Origin: an uncultured Bacteroides sp.
GTDB taxonomy: Bacteria > Bacteroidota > Bacteroidia > Bacteroidales > Bacteroidaceae
DNA length: 64,000 nt
Assembly (NCBI GenBank): GCA_958453305.1
Contig: CAUDXH010000002.1
Coordinates: forward strand, 67,173 to 131,172
Direction of reading: 5' to 3'
Both the position numbers and the translations under genes were made by a program. Position 1 is the stretch's first letter; each line of letters opens with the position of its first letter. Positions 1 to 8,713 of this stretch are shown piece by piece. The notes beneath the pieces were generated by a model. That model was not told where the DNA came from, ran no database searches, and was given only the letters and a program-made list of their open reading frames with translations.

Positions 1-456
1 CTGGGCTTGAACTTTCATCAGATGGGTTTGCCGGTAACCATTTGGCTCTTTTTGCAAAGCCTTTGTCTGGACATGGCTTACCTGAGTTTTCAGACTATCT
101 TCTTTGAACGCTTTATTGCTTGTTTCAAGATAAAAGGAAATGTGGGATTCTTTATAATAACCATTGACTTCGTGGGTTATCTCGGAACGTTGGCTTTGTT
201 ACTGTTCAAAGAGTTTTATGCTTCTCATATCAACTGGCAGTTATTCTATAATCAGATGAGTGTGTGGATTGGGGTGATATGCTGCGTGATGTTTGTAGGA
301 TCTTTGGTTTACATGATTCGTGAAAAGCGCAGAAAACGCCGGATTGACCTGCAGAAGAAGCAGACTCCGGTGGCAGGACAGAAAAATGTGGAAGAAAAAA
401 ACAGTGAGTCTTCAGAAAAAGAAAATAATATATACTTAACAACTACAGCAATATGA
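1..456 (+). CDS. C-terminal part of a multi-pass membrane protein (DUF5690/MFS-like), 5' truncated
   Basis: The reading frame is open from the first base, so the gene begins before the window and only about the last 150 residues are seen. These hold about four hydrophobic segments, then a cytosolic tail rich in Lys, Arg, Glu and Gln. The stop codon overlaps the phnX start in an ATGA junction, so the two genes are probably translationally coupled. Its position before phnX and phnW suggests a role in uptake or sensing of phosphonate or phosphate. The family assignment (DUF5690, an MFS-like Bacteroidetes membrane family) is from memory of similar neighbourhoods and is tentative; the membrane character is clear. 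Confidence 0.6.
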   Translation: MGLNFHQMGLPVTIWLFLQSLCLDMAYLSFQTIFFERFIACFKIKGNVGFFIITIDFVGYLGTLALLLFKEFYASHINWQLFYNQMSVWIGVICCVMFVGSLVYMIREKRRKRRIDLQKKQTPVAGQKNVEEKNSESSEKENNIYLTTTAI

Positions 457-1244
457 AAAAAATAGAATGTGTAATTATGGATTGGGCAGGTACTGCTATT
501 GATTATGGATGTTTTGCTCCAGTATCAGCCTTTATTGAGAGTTTTAATGCTATTGGAATAAATATTACAGCAGAGGAAGCTCGACGCCCTATGGGACTGA
601 CAAAGATAGACCATGTGCGTGCTTTGTTTCAGATGGAACGCATTGCGGACGCTTTCCGCCAGAAGTATGGCCGTGATTATAATGAAGAAGATGTGCAGGG
701 ACGTTATGCAGAATTTCAGCATCTGCTGTTTGCTACCCTGCGTGAATATACCGGTCCGATTTCAGGAGTAATCGATACGATTGACAAGTTGCGCAGCCGC
801 GGCATAAAGATAGGTTCTACAACCGGATACACCAAGGAGATGATGGATGTAGTAGTTCCTGCGGCAGCCGAGAAAGGATATCATGTAGATAACCATGTTA
901 CTTCAGACGGACTTCCTGCCGGACGTCCTTATCCGTATATGATTTATAAGAATATGTGTGATTTGGGAGTTCCTTCCCGATTCTCAGTGTTGAAGTATGG
1001 CGATACGATTTCTGATATCAAAGAAGGGATAAACGCCGGAGTGTGGACCATTGGTGTTGTACTGGGAAGCAATGAACTGGGCTTGACAGAAGAAGAAGTT
1101 CATGCTCTTCCTGCTGAAACACTGAAACAGCGGATGATGGAAATCAGAAACCGTATGTATGCAGCGGGAGCTCATTATGTAGTTGATTCGATTGAGGAAC
1201 TTCCCGATTTGATAGACAGTATCAATGCACGCATGAACAGCTGA
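453..1244 (+). CDS. phnX: Phosphonoacetaldehyde hydrolase (phosphonatase)
   Basis: A HAD-superfamily enzyme that cleaves the C-P bond of phosphonoacetaldehyde to acetaldehyde and phosphate, in the cytosol. The N-terminal nucleophile motif MDWAGTAIDYG places the catalytic Asp at residue 10. The PMGLTKIDH motif places the Schiff-base Lys at residue 51, with the same spacing as Asp12/Lys53 of the Bacillus cereus enzyme. The HAD motif with KYGDTISDIKEG lies near residue 190. At 263 aa it has normal family length. It overlaps the upstream membrane gene by four bases and is followed 57 bp later by phnW, whose product makes its substrate. Confidence 0.95.
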   Translation: MKKIECVIMDWAGTAIDYGCFAPVSAFIESFNAIGINITAEEARRPMGLTKIDHVRALFQMERIADAFRQKYGRDYNEEDVQGRYAEFQHLLFATLREYTGPISGVIDTIDKLRSRGIKIGSTTGYTKEMMDVVVPAAAEKGYHVDNHVTSDGLPAGRPYPYMIYKNMCDLGVPSRFSVLKYGDTISDIKEGINAGVWTIGVVLGSNELGLTEEEVHALPAETLKQRMMEIRNRMYAAGAHYVVDSIEELPDLIDSINARMNS

Positions 1245-1301
1245 AAGAATGAAAGAAATGTGAGTAAAACTAAAATTATGAATTAAATAAAGAAATGTAA
1301 T

Positions 1302-2387
1302 ATGAGACCTTATTTATTATTGACCCCCGGACCTTTAACAACAAGTGAAACCGTAAAAGAAGCCATGATGAGCGACTGGTGTACATGGGATGAAGATTAC
1401 AATGTAGGGATTGTAGAAGTAATCCGCAAAGAATTGGTTGAATTAGCTTCCAGCAAACCGGAAGATTATACAGCTGTGCTGATGCAGGGCAGTGGCAGCT
1501 TCTGTGTTGAGGCTACACTGGGCTCTGTAGTCCGCCCTGAAGATAACCTGTTGGTGGCTGCAAACGGAGCTTATGGTAAGCGGATGGGGTTGATTGCTGA
1601 ATATTATCATTTGAACTATCATCTGATGCGGTTTGAAGAAACTCAGCCTGTTTGCCCCAAAGAAATCGATGCATATCTTTCCTCTCATCCTGAAGTAACT
1701 CATGTATCGGTGGTTCATTGTGAAACTACAACCGGGGTATTGAATCCGTTGGAAGAAATCGCCGCAGTAGTAAAGAAGCATGGCAAAGTATTGATTGTAG
1801 ATGCAATGAGCAGCTTTGGCGGAGTGCCTATTGATATGGAAAAACTGGGAATTGACTTTATGATCAGCAGTGCCAATAAGTGTATTCAGGGAGTTCCCGG
1901 ATTTGGCTTTATCTTGGCACGCAGATCTTTGCTTGAAAACTGTAAGGGTGTTGCCCGTTCGCTTTCTCTCGATTTATATGATCAGTGGGAAACGATGGAG
2001 AAAGGACATGGAAAATGGCGCTTTACTTCGCCCACACATGTGGTCCGTGCGTTTATGCAGGCTTTAAATGAGTTGAAAGCCGAAGGTGGAATAGAGGCTC
2101 GTCATGCCCGTTACAGTGAAAATCACCGCACTTTAGTGGAAGGCATGCGCTCATTGGGATTCCGGACATTGCTGCCCGATAACGAACAGTCGCCGGTCAT
2201 CACTTCGTTTTATTACCCTGCTGCCGACTTTGATTTTAAAGCATTTTATCTGAAGTTAAAAGCCAAAGGTTACGTTATTTATCCGGGTAAGATTTCGCAG
2301 GCTGACACTTTCCGCATCGGAAATATCGGAGATGTATTTCCTGATGATTTCAAAGGTCTGATAGAGGCAATTAAAGAACTTAAATGA
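1302..2387 (+). CDS. phnW: 2-aminoethylphosphonate:pyruvate aminotransferase
   Basis: A PLP-dependent class V aminotransferase that converts 2-aminoethylphosphonate plus pyruvate to phosphonoacetaldehyde plus alanine. The N-terminus LLLTPGPLTTS is characteristic of PhnW, and SSANKCIQGVPG puts the PLP lysine at residue 193, close to Lys194 of the Salmonella enzyme. VDAMSSFGG near residue 167 supplies the PLP-contacting Asp. The protein is complete at 361 aa. With phnX it forms a two-step pathway freeing phosphate from 2-AEP, a headgroup found on glycans and phosphonolipids. No phosphonate-synthesis gene (pepM, ppd) is in view, so catabolism is the simpler reading. Confidence 0.95.
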   Translation: MRPYLLLTPGPLTTSETVKEAMMSDWCTWDEDYNVGIVEVIRKELVELASSKPEDYTAVLMQGSGSFCVEATLGSVVRPEDNLLVAANGAYGKRMGLIAEYYHLNYHLMRFEETQPVCPKEIDAYLSSHPEVTHVSVVHCETTTGVLNPLEEIAAVVKKHGKVLIVDAMSSFGGVPIDMEKLGIDFMISSANKCIQGVPGFGFILARRSLLENCKGVARSLSLDLYDQWETMEKGHGKWRFTSPTHVVRAFMQALNELKAEGGIEARHARYSENHRTLVEGMRSLGFRTLLPDNEQSPVITSFYYPAADFDFKAFYLKLKAKGYVIYPGKISQADTFRIGNIGDVFPDDFKGLIEAIKELK

Positions 2388-2407
2388 TAATTCTTCTTTT
2401 TTCTCAT

Positions 2408-2492
2408 TCCCGGTTTTGATAGAAGCAGTATCCGATTAGCTTGAATCTTTCAAGTATTGACCGATAGGAGTTTATCAGAATCGGGATTTTTT
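2408..2492 (+). terminator. Probable rho-independent terminator after phnW
   Basis: A 14-bp stem pairs 2408-2421 with 2473-2486, with two G-U pairs, and is followed at once by six T residues. The long loop contains its own small hairpin (CTTGAA/TTCAAG, about 2440-2454). It would end the phn transcript before the porin gene. Confidence 0.6.
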
Positions 2493-2827
2493 ATGGTCAA
2501 AAATAAAATTCACTTCGTTCAGTCTGTTTTTTACTGAAACGGAAAATGAATTTCTTCATCGGTCATGCAGCAGGCTTTTTAAGTAGGCGGGGATGAACTA
2601 ATCCATCGGTATCAAGCGGAAAGCCCCATGAGGGTTATATTTTTGCATTCCTTCTTGCAGGTCTGGTTTTTTCTTGATAACTTGCCGTTTTCTTTCTTCT
2701 TGCTTCGCTTTACGCCCGATTCTTCAAGGTTTTGCTGTCAAAATAACAAATATGTAGCGGGAAAGAAGAACTATTTTGTTTAACTTTAAATTTAAAAACA
2801 GGCTCTAAGCTTTCGTGGGGAAAAATT
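2493..2827 (+). other. Intergenic region before the porin gene
   Basis: About 335 bases with no convincing open frame, RNA gene or repeat. A full TAnnTTTG promoter element before the porin start was not found; TATTTTG at about 2773 is one base short of the consensus. Nothing else can be assigned. Confidence 0.4.
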
Positions 2828-3952
2828 ATGAGAAAATGGCTGGTGGTTTTGTTGTTGTTGGGGGCAGTGGTCGAGTCTTCATCCCAAGAACAATTCAAAC
2901 TAAAATTTCGTTCGCGTGCATTGCTTGACGCAATGATTTCGGGATATGGAAAAGAAAACATACAGGGGTATTATAAATTAGAAGATTTACGGTTTGGCTT
3001 TAAGGCGAGTTACGGGAATTATGAATTAAAGGCCGATTTAGGATTTGGAGGAGAAAAAGTAGCTGTGAAAGATCTGCTTTTAAATTATCATTTTAAAAAC
3101 AGTGTGCTTTCTTTTGGAAATACTTATGAATCTTTTTCCATGGATATGCTTATCAGTACGGCAGAACTCCGGTTTCACCAGTCGGCTGCTTCAAGCATCG
3201 CCTTCACTGATGGAAGAAAGTTTGGCGCAAGTTATCATTATTATACAGACCGCTGTTATTTGGCAGGCGGAGTTTATACCAATAATGATATTAACAGACT
3301 GGGAAGTGATGAACAGAAAAATTCGTTTGTACTTACATCGCGGGCTGTTGCTCGGAAAATGAAAACTCCACATTCTTTGTTTCATATCGGAGGAGCTTTT
3401 TCGTTTCGTACCCGTCAGGTAAATACAGAAACCTCTCCTTCGCTGACGATGAGCAGTAAGGGAGTAACATCCATGTTTCCTGATAAGTTGCTTGAAACTC
3501 AGATAACTCATGCAGGTCAGGAAATAAAGGGGTTATTAGAGTGTGTATATATGTCGTCCCGCATAATGTTTCAGTCTGAATATTTTCTCGAACGCCTGGA
3601 GCGTACTTCCGGTGAAAAAGCCTATTATGCGCATGGGGGATACATACAGGGTGCATTTTTGCTGAAGGGAAGAGGCTTCAGTTACGATAAGATGTATGCC
3701 GTTCCGGGCCGTCCCGCCACGCCGCAGTCTATAGAGCTGGTCTGTCGCTTTAATTATACAGATTTAAATGATGCTCATTCAGGTATACAGGGAGGAGTGG
3801 AAAAGGATTTGTCTGTAGGTGGAAATTTTTATCTGAACCGTTACATAGGTATTAAGCTTAACGGAAGTTACGTATGGGTAGGAAAACACTGTAATGACTT
3901 TTATAAGAAAAACTTGTTTTTAGTTCAGATGCGCTTGCAGTATATTTTTTAG
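2828..3952 (+). CDS. Outer-membrane porin-like beta-barrel protein
   Basis: A 374-aa protein with a short Sec signal peptide (residues 1 to about 20, ending near ESSSQ). The rest alternates polar and aromatic residues in short strands and ends in MRLQYIF, a C-terminal aromatic typical of outer-membrane barrels. The pattern resembles Bacteroidetes phosphate-selective (OprO/OprP-type) porins, but no diagnostic motif was found and specificity cannot be read. It follows phnX-phnW in the same direction, so phosphonate or phosphate entry is a reasonable guess. A strong terminator follows. It could instead be an unrelated barrel that happens to lie next to phn. Confidence 0.65.
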   Translation: MRKWLVVLLLLGAVVESSSQEQFKLKFRSRALLDAMISGYGKENIQGYYKLEDLRFGFKASYGNYELKADLGFGGEKVAVKDLLLNYHFKNSVLSFGNTYESFSMDMLISTAELRFHQSAASSIAFTDGRKFGASYHYYTDRCYLAGGVYTNNDINRLGSDEQKNSFVLTSRAVARKMKTPHSLFHIGGAFSFRTRQVNTETSPSLTMSSKGVTSMFPDKLLETQITHAGQEIKGLLECVYMSSRIMFQSEYFLERLERTSGEKAYYAHGGYIQGAFLLKGRGFSYDKMYAVPGRPATPQSIELVCRFNYTDLNDAHSGIQGGVEKDLSVGGNFYLNRYIGIKLNGSYVWVGKHCNDFYKKNLFLVQMRLQYIF

Positions 3953-4082
3953 GTGAGTTAGAAAACAGCAGAAAAACAAGAAGAAGGCAGGTGATAGAAA
4001 TGTGGGCTTTATAATAGTCTGTGATACAGTATGTTGTATCTAATCTGAAACTCTCTGAAAACGCTTAGGCATTTTGAATGAT

Positions 4083-4123
4083 ACGTCAAGGCATTTTAAA
4101 AGAAGTGTCTTGACGTTTTTTTT
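4083..4123 (+). terminator. Rho-independent terminator after the porin gene
   Basis: An 11-bp stem (ACGTCAAGGCA with TGTCTTGACGT, one G-U pair) encloses an 11-base loop and is followed by an uninterrupted run of eight to nine T residues. Confidence 0.8.
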
Positions 4124-4231
4124 ATTTTCCTTTTCGTTTTATCGGGAAGGCAGAAACACTTTTTTAAATATAATATTTTAAATAAATTTGTAATGTTTAC
4201 AAATAAAACAGCTATATAAAAATATTTCTAT

Positions 4232-4239
4232 TATATTTG
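4232..4239 (+). promoter_or_regulatory. Candidate -7 element for the sod gene
   Basis: TATATTTG matches the Bacteroidetes -7 consensus TAnnTTTG about 95 bases before the chosen sod start. A second match, TAAATTTG, lies at 4183-4190. Neither has an obvious TTG box at the usual spacing, so the choice between them is open. The 3953-4334 interval holds nothing else apart from the terminator at 4083. Confidence 0.45.
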
Positions 4240-4334
4240 TAAAGCATCTCAACTCAAAGTCTCATTTACACACAAGGCAGATGAAGTTGAGTCTTGTTGA
4301 TTTATTGTATAACCCTTTAATCAAGGAATGTAGT

Positions 4335-4997
4335 ATGAATGTAAAAAGAATGTTGCTATCACTGTGTATGGTAGTTATTGCAGGAGCAGGCTTAGCTCAA
4401 ATCAGTCATAAAAAGTTTGAATTGATGAAACTCCCTTATGCTCTGAATGCCTTAGAGCCTGTTATCAGTGCCGAGACCATGTCATTACACCATGGCAAAC
4501 ACTTAAATGCTTATGTCACGAATCTCAATAAATTGATTGCAGGAACGAAGTTTGAGCAAATGGAACTCGAAGAAATCGTGGCAACCTCCGAAGGAGCTCT
4601 GTTTAACAATGCAGGGCAGACCTTGAATCATAATCTTTACTTTACCCAGTTCTCTCCTGACGGTGGTGGAAAGCCGGTAGGCAATCTTTCCCGTGCCATA
4701 GATTCCCAATGGGGCAGCTTTGATAAATTTAAAGAAGAATTTACAAAAAGTGCAACTGCTTTATTTGGTTCAGGATGGGTATGGCTGTCAAAAGATGCAG
4801 CAGGTAAATTATACATCACTCAAGAACCCAATGGCGGAAATCCGGTGGCTCGCGGTTTGATACCTGTTTTAGGTCTCGATGTTTGGGAGCATGCCTATTA
4901 TGTAGATTATAGAAATAACCGGGCAGCCCATCTTGATGCCGTATGGAATATTATTGACTGGTCTGTACTAGACAAAAGATATTCCGGAGAAAAATAA
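4335..4997 (+). CDS. sodB: Fe/Mn superoxide dismutase with N-terminal signal peptide
   Basis: It converts superoxide to oxygen and hydrogen peroxide. The metal ligands are all present by alignment of motifs: His52 (LHHGKH), His99 (LNHNLY), Asp182 and His186 (LDVWEHAYY). Gln95 sits where Fe-type enzymes carry their second-sphere Gln, which favours an iron or cambialistic enzyme. The start at 4335 is preferred over an in-frame ATG at 4281: it follows AAGGAA at 4323-4328 and yields a clean signal peptide, residues 1 to about 22 with a lipid-free AGLAQ end. The enzyme is therefore probably exported to the periplasm, unlike the usual cytosolic Bacteroides SOD. At 220 aa it is otherwise normal length. 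Confidence 0.9.
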   Translation: MNVKRMLLSLCMVVIAGAGLAQISHKKFELMKLPYALNALEPVISAETMSLHHGKHLNAYVTNLNKLIAGTKFEQMELEEIVATSEGALFNNAGQTLNHNLYFTQFSPDGGGKPVGNLSRAIDSQWGSFDKFKEEFTKSATALFGSGWVWLSKDAAGKLYITQEPNGGNPVARGLIPVLGLDVWEHAYYVDYRNNRAAHLDAVWNIIDWSVLDKRYSGEK

Positions 4998-5095
4998 CAG
5001 TCTCATTATAATGACCGTTAAGCAGCATACATATAAAATATAAAGATAAGCAAAAACAGAAAAAACTGAAGCATATCAGTTTTGCAGAAAGGAGG

Positions 5096-5148
5096 TGACA
5101 TGTAGGTTGAAATTTGAATAGAAACCACCTGACATGTCATTTTCTTTT
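5096..5148 (+). terminator. Probable terminator after sod
   Basis: TGACATGT at 5096-5103 pairs with ACATGTCA at 5132-5139. An inner GGTT/AACC pairing extends the stem. It is followed by TTTTCTTTT. Confidence 0.6.
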
Positions 5149-5244
5149 GAGTAAAAAATGGAAAATTTCCGTTTAAACAGAATTTTAAGAAGAAGAAAGA
5201 TATAGATTTAACGAGATTTAGTAGTAGAATAAAGGTAAATTCCT

Positions 5245-5252
5245 TATTTTTG
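5245..5252 (+). promoter_or_regulatory. Candidate -7 element for the oad operon
   Basis: TATTTTTG matches TAnnTTTG 52 bases before the preferred ATG of the first gene at 5304. No TTTG box is seen at 19-21 bp. The in-frame codon at 5250 lies inside this element, which argues against that earlier start. Confidence 0.5.
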
Positions 5253-5303
5253 AGGCGCTCAAACAGGGCGTGTCAAAAATACAATAAAATAAAGACTAAT
5301 AAG

Positions 5304-5561
5304 ATGGAAAACCTTGGAACAGGATTATTGTTGATGGCAGTCGGAATGACTACGGTCTTTTTAATTCTTCTCATTGTTATCTGGTTAGGAAAGGCTCTTA
5401 TTGCGTTTGTGAATAAAGTTGCTCCGGAAGAAGAGCCGAAAAAGAAACCTTCGGCATCAACCCCGGCAACAGATGCAGGTGCGATGGACGCCATTAAAGC
5501 AGCTGTCGATATACTGACAGCCGGTAAAGGACAGGTAATAAAAGTAGAAAAATTACATTAA
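5304..5561 (+). CDS. OadG-like small membrane subunit of sodium-pumping decarboxylase
   Basis: An 85-aa protein with one N-terminal transmembrane helix (about residues 5-30, MAVGMTTVFLILL inside) and a Lys/Glu/Pro/Ala-rich cytosolic tail. This is the architecture of OadG gamma subunits, which anchor and assemble the alpha and beta subunits. Such tails are poorly conserved, so the call rests on topology and on the OadA and OadB genes that follow 30 bp downstream. The start at 5304 is chosen because earlier in-frame residues are hydrophilic, would precede the helix, and overlap the proposed promoter element. Confidence 0.75.
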   Translation: MENLGTGLLLMAVGMTTVFLILLIVIWLGKALIAFVNKVAPEEEPKKKPSASTPATDAGAMDAIKAAVDILTAGKGQVIKVEKLH

Positions 5562-5591
5562 TTCGAGAAAAGAAAAACACATGTATCAATC

Positions 5592-7454
5592 ATGGAAAGA
5601 GAAGTAAAATTTAGTTTGGTCTTCCGCGATATGTGGCAAAGTGCCGGAAAATACGTTCCGCGCGTAGACCAGTTGGTAAAAGTGGCCCCAGCTATCATTG
5701 AAATGGGGTGTTTCGCCCGTGTAGAAACAAACGGGGGAGGATTTGAACAAGTAAACTTGCTGTTTGGTGAAAACCCGAATAAAGCGGTTCGTCAGTGGAC
5801 GAAACCATTTCATGAAGCCGGTATTCAGACACATATGCTTGACCGCGCATTAAACGGTCTGCGCATGAGCCCGGTTCCGGCCGACGTCCGTAAATTATTT
5901 TATAAGGTAAAAAAAGCACAGGGAACTGATATTACCCGTACTTTCTGCGGTTTAAATGATGTTCGAAATATCATCCCCTCTATTGGTTATGCACACGATG
6001 CAGGCATGATTTCGCAGTGCTGCCTCTGTATCACCTATTCACCGGTTCATACTGTAGAGTATTATTTGGCAATGGCTAAAAAGCTGATAGAAGCCGGATG
6101 CGATGAAATCTGTATCAAAGACATGGCAGGTATCGGTCGTCCTGCCTTCCTTGGCAAAATTGTAGCCGGTATCAAGCAAATTAAAGATATTACAATTCAG
6201 TATCACTCACATGCCGGACCGGGGTTTAACATGGCGTCTATATTGGAAGTATGTAAAGCCGGTTGCGACTATGTAGATGTAGGTATGGAACCTTTGTCAT
6301 GGGGAACGGGTCATGCCGATGTAATCAGTGTGCAGGCCATGTTGAAAGACGCAGGATTTAAAGTTCCTGAAATCAATATGCAGGCATATATGAAAGTCCG
6401 CTCCATGATTCAAGAGTTTATGGATGACTTCCTGGGCTTATATATCAGTCCGAAGAACCGTCTGATGAACTCGTTACTTATCGGTCCGGGGCTTCCGGGA
6501 GGAATGATGGGAAGTTTGATGGCTGACTTGGAAACCAACTTGGAGTCAATCAATAAGTACAAGGCAAAACGCAATCTTCCGTTTATGACTCAAGATGAGC
6601 TGTTAATCAAACTGTTCGACGAAGTGGCTTATGTATGGCCTCGCGTAGGCTATCCTTGTTTGGTAACTCCGTTTAGCCAATATGTGAAGAACTTGGCAAT
6701 GATGAACGTAATCCAGATGGAAAAAGGAAAAGAACGCTGGGGCATGATTGCCGATGACATTTGGGATATGATTTTGGGAAAAGCCGGAGCACTTCCGGGC
6801 AAACTGGCTCCTGAAATTGTAGAGAAGGCAGAACGCGAAGGACGTAAGTTCTTTACCGGTAATCCGCAAGACAATTATCCTGACCAGCTGGAAAAATATC
6901 GTCAGATGATGTGGGAGAAAAAATGGGAAACCGGAGAAGACGATGAAGAATTGTTTGAATATGCCATGCATCCGGCTCAATATGAGGCTTACAAGTGCGG
7001 AAAGGCAAAGGCCGATTTCTTGGAAGATGTGCAGAAACGCCGTGCTGCAAAGGAAGAAGTGCATATGGCAAACGAACCGACCAAGGTGCTGACTGTAGAT
7101 GTAAACGGACAGCCTTACCGTGTAACGGTAGCCTTTGGCGATGTGAATCCGGCTACATTGGCAGCGGCTCAGGGAGCATCTTGCGCTACAACTACTGCAT
7201 CGACAGCTGCTCCTGCTGGTGAAGGAAAGGATGTATTGTCTCCGCTTGAAGGTAAATTCTTCTTGTCGAAGAGTGCTCAGGAAACTCCGGTAAAAGTAGG
7301 AGATAAAGTAAATAAGGGCGATGTGATTTGTTATGTGGAAGCTATGAAGACATACAATGCCATCCGTGCTGAATTTAGTGGAACGGTTACTGCCATCTGT
7401 GTAAACTCTGGCGATTCCGTATCAGAAGATGATGTATTAATGAAGATATTGTAA
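5592..7454 (+). CDS. oadA: OadA-type carboxyltransferase with C-terminal biotin domain (decarboxylase alpha subunit)
   Basis: A 620-aa soluble subunit. Residues 1 to about 300 form an HMGL-like carboxyltransferase TIM barrel, with FRDMWQS near the metal-binding Asp, CIKDMAG carrying the Lys, and QYHSHAGPG carrying metal-ligand histidines. A conserved carboxylase region follows to about 470. An Ala/Thr-rich linker (about 515-540) leads to a biotinyl domain with VEAMKT and biotin-Lys586. It would move CO2 from a carboxylic acid substrate (oxaloacetate is typical) to biotin. Related subunits act on methylmalonyl-CoA or pyruvate, so substrate is not settled. HSHAGPG differs from the more usual HTHAT/HTHDT, where a Thr takes part in catalysis. 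The stop overlaps the oadB start (TAATG). Confidence 0.85.
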   Translation: MEREVKFSLVFRDMWQSAGKYVPRVDQLVKVAPAIIEMGCFARVETNGGGFEQVNLLFGENPNKAVRQWTKPFHEAGIQTHMLDRALNGLRMSPVPADVRKLFYKVKKAQGTDITRTFCGLNDVRNIIPSIGYAHDAGMISQCCLCITYSPVHTVEYYLAMAKKLIEAGCDEICIKDMAGIGRPAFLGKIVAGIKQIKDITIQYHSHAGPGFNMASILEVCKAGCDYVDVGMEPLSWGTGHADVISVQAMLKDAGFKVPEINMQAYMKVRSMIQEFMDDFLGLYISPKNRLMNSLLIGPGLPGGMMGSLMADLETNLESINKYKAKRNLPFMTQDELLIKLFDEVAYVWPRVGYPCLVTPFSQYVKNLAMMNVIQMEKGKERWGMIADDIWDMILGKAGALPGKLAPEIVEKAEREGRKFFTGNPQDNYPDQLEKYRQMMWEKKWETGEDDEELFEYAMHPAQYEAYKCGKAKADFLEDVQKRRAAKEEVHMANEPTKVLTVDVNGQPYRVTVAFGDVNPATLAAAQGASCATTTASTAAPAGEGKDVLSPLEGKFFLSKSAQETPVKVGDKVNKGDVICYVEAMKTYNAIRAEFSGTVTAICVNSGDSVSEDDVLMKIL

Positions 7455-8689
7455 TGGAAGAGATACTTGAAAAATTATATGATATGACTGCTTTCAGCAA
7501 TATTATTGCTGATCCGCGGTTTCTCATCATGTATGCCATTGCTTTTGTTCTGCTTTATTTAGGTATTAAGAAGCAGTATGAACCTTTGCTGTTGATACCG
7601 ATTGCCTTTGGTGTGTTGCTTGCCAATTTCCCGGGCGGTGACATGGGGGTGATTCAGGCAGACGAAAACGGAATGGTAATGGTGAATGGTGTGATGAAGA
7701 ATATTTGGGAAATGCCTCTTCATGAAATTGCACATGAATTGGGCTTGATGAACTTCATCTATTATATGCTGATTAAGACGGGCTTCTTGCCTCCTATTAT
7801 CTTCATGGGAGTGGGGGCATTGACCGATTTTGGTCCGATGCTTCGCAATCTTCGTCTTTCTATCTTTGGAGCCGGGGCTCAGTTTGGTATCTTTGCCGTG
7901 CTGATTGTGGCTATCTTGATGGGATTTACACCGAAAGAGGCTGCTTCACTGGGTATTATCGGTGGAGCGGATGGTCCGACGGCTATTTTTACCACCATTA
8001 AGCTGGCGCCTCATTTGCTGGGTCCGATAGCCATTGCAGCTTATTCGTATATGGCACTTGTGCCGGTGATTGTTCCGTTGGTGGTTAAATTGTGGTGCAC
8101 CAAAAAAGAATTGTCTATCAATATGAAGGAGCAGGAGAAGAAATATCCTTCAAAAACTGAAATCAAGAATTTGCGTGTGTTGAAGATATTCTTCCCTATC
8201 GTATGTACCACTGTGGTAGCTTTGTTTGTGCCGAGTGCTGTGCCTTTGGTGGGTATGCTGATGTTTGGTAACTTAGTGAAAGAAATCGGGAGCAATACAT
8301 CTCGCTTGTTTGATGCCGCTTCAAACAGTATCATGAATGCAGCTACTATCTTCTTAGGCATTTCCGTAGGTGCAACCATGACGATTGATGCGTTCCTGAA
8401 CTGGACTACTATCGGCATCGTTATCGGTGGATTCCTGGCTTTCGCATTGTCTATTACCGGTGGTATCTTCTTGGTAAAGATTGTCAACCTGTTTACTAAG
8501 AAAAAGATTAATCCGTTGATTGGAGCAACCGGATTAAGTGCAGTGCCCATGGCAAGTCGCGTAGCTAATGAAATTGCTTTGAAATACGATCCGAAAAATC
8601 ATGTTTTGCAGTATTGTATGGCAAGTAATATTTCAGGAGTGATTGGCTCGGCGGTAGCTGCCGGTGTGCTCATCTCTTTCCTCGGATAA
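7454..8689 (+). CDS. oadB: Sodium-pumping decarboxylase beta subunit (OadB-type)
   Basis: A 411-aa integral membrane protein that decarboxylates carboxybiotin and drives Na+ out of the cell. It carries the family hallmarks ALTDFGPML (about residue 122) and GGADGPTAIF with Asp173, which corresponds to the essential Asp203 of the Klebsiella protein. A charged loop (about 215-240, KEQEKKYPSKTEIK) separates hydrophobic halves. A C-terminal ATGLSAVPMASRVAN block is also typical. Its start overlaps the oadA stop by one base, showing tight coupling. With the two upstream genes it forms a complete alpha/beta/gamma pump, probably feeding the sodium gradient during succinate/propionate fermentation. 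Confidence 0.93.
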   Translation: MEEILEKLYDMTAFSNIIADPRFLIMYAIAFVLLYLGIKKQYEPLLLIPIAFGVLLANFPGGDMGVIQADENGMVMVNGVMKNIWEMPLHEIAHELGLMNFIYYMLIKTGFLPPIIFMGVGALTDFGPMLRNLRLSIFGAGAQFGIFAVLIVAILMGFTPKEAASLGIIGGADGPTAIFTTIKLAPHLLGPIAIAAYSYMALVPVIVPLVVKLWCTKKELSINMKEQEKKYPSKTEIKNLRVLKIFFPIVCTTVVALFVPSAVPLVGMLMFGNLVKEIGSNTSRLFDAASNSIMNAATIFLGISVGATMTIDAFLNWTTIGIVIGGFLAFALSITGGIFLVKIVNLFTKKKINPLIGATGLSAVPMASRVANEIALKYDPKNHVLQYCMASNISGVIGSAVAAGVLISFLG

Positions 8690-8713
8690 GATTGTTATAG
8701 ATTAAAATAGAAT

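Noticed and set aside
2493..2827. A riboswitch before the porin gene
   Set aside because: I searched by eye for cobalamin, TPP and similar conserved cores and saw none; the stretch has no stable structure apart from the upstream terminator.
4060..4100. Shared GCTTAGGCATTT near 4067 and 28392 as a repeat family
   Set aside because: Only 12 bases match and the surrounding structures differ; probably chance within terminator regions.
6603..7064. A 153-codon antisense frame inside oadA
   Set aside because: Fully opposite a conserved gene with no recognisable domain.
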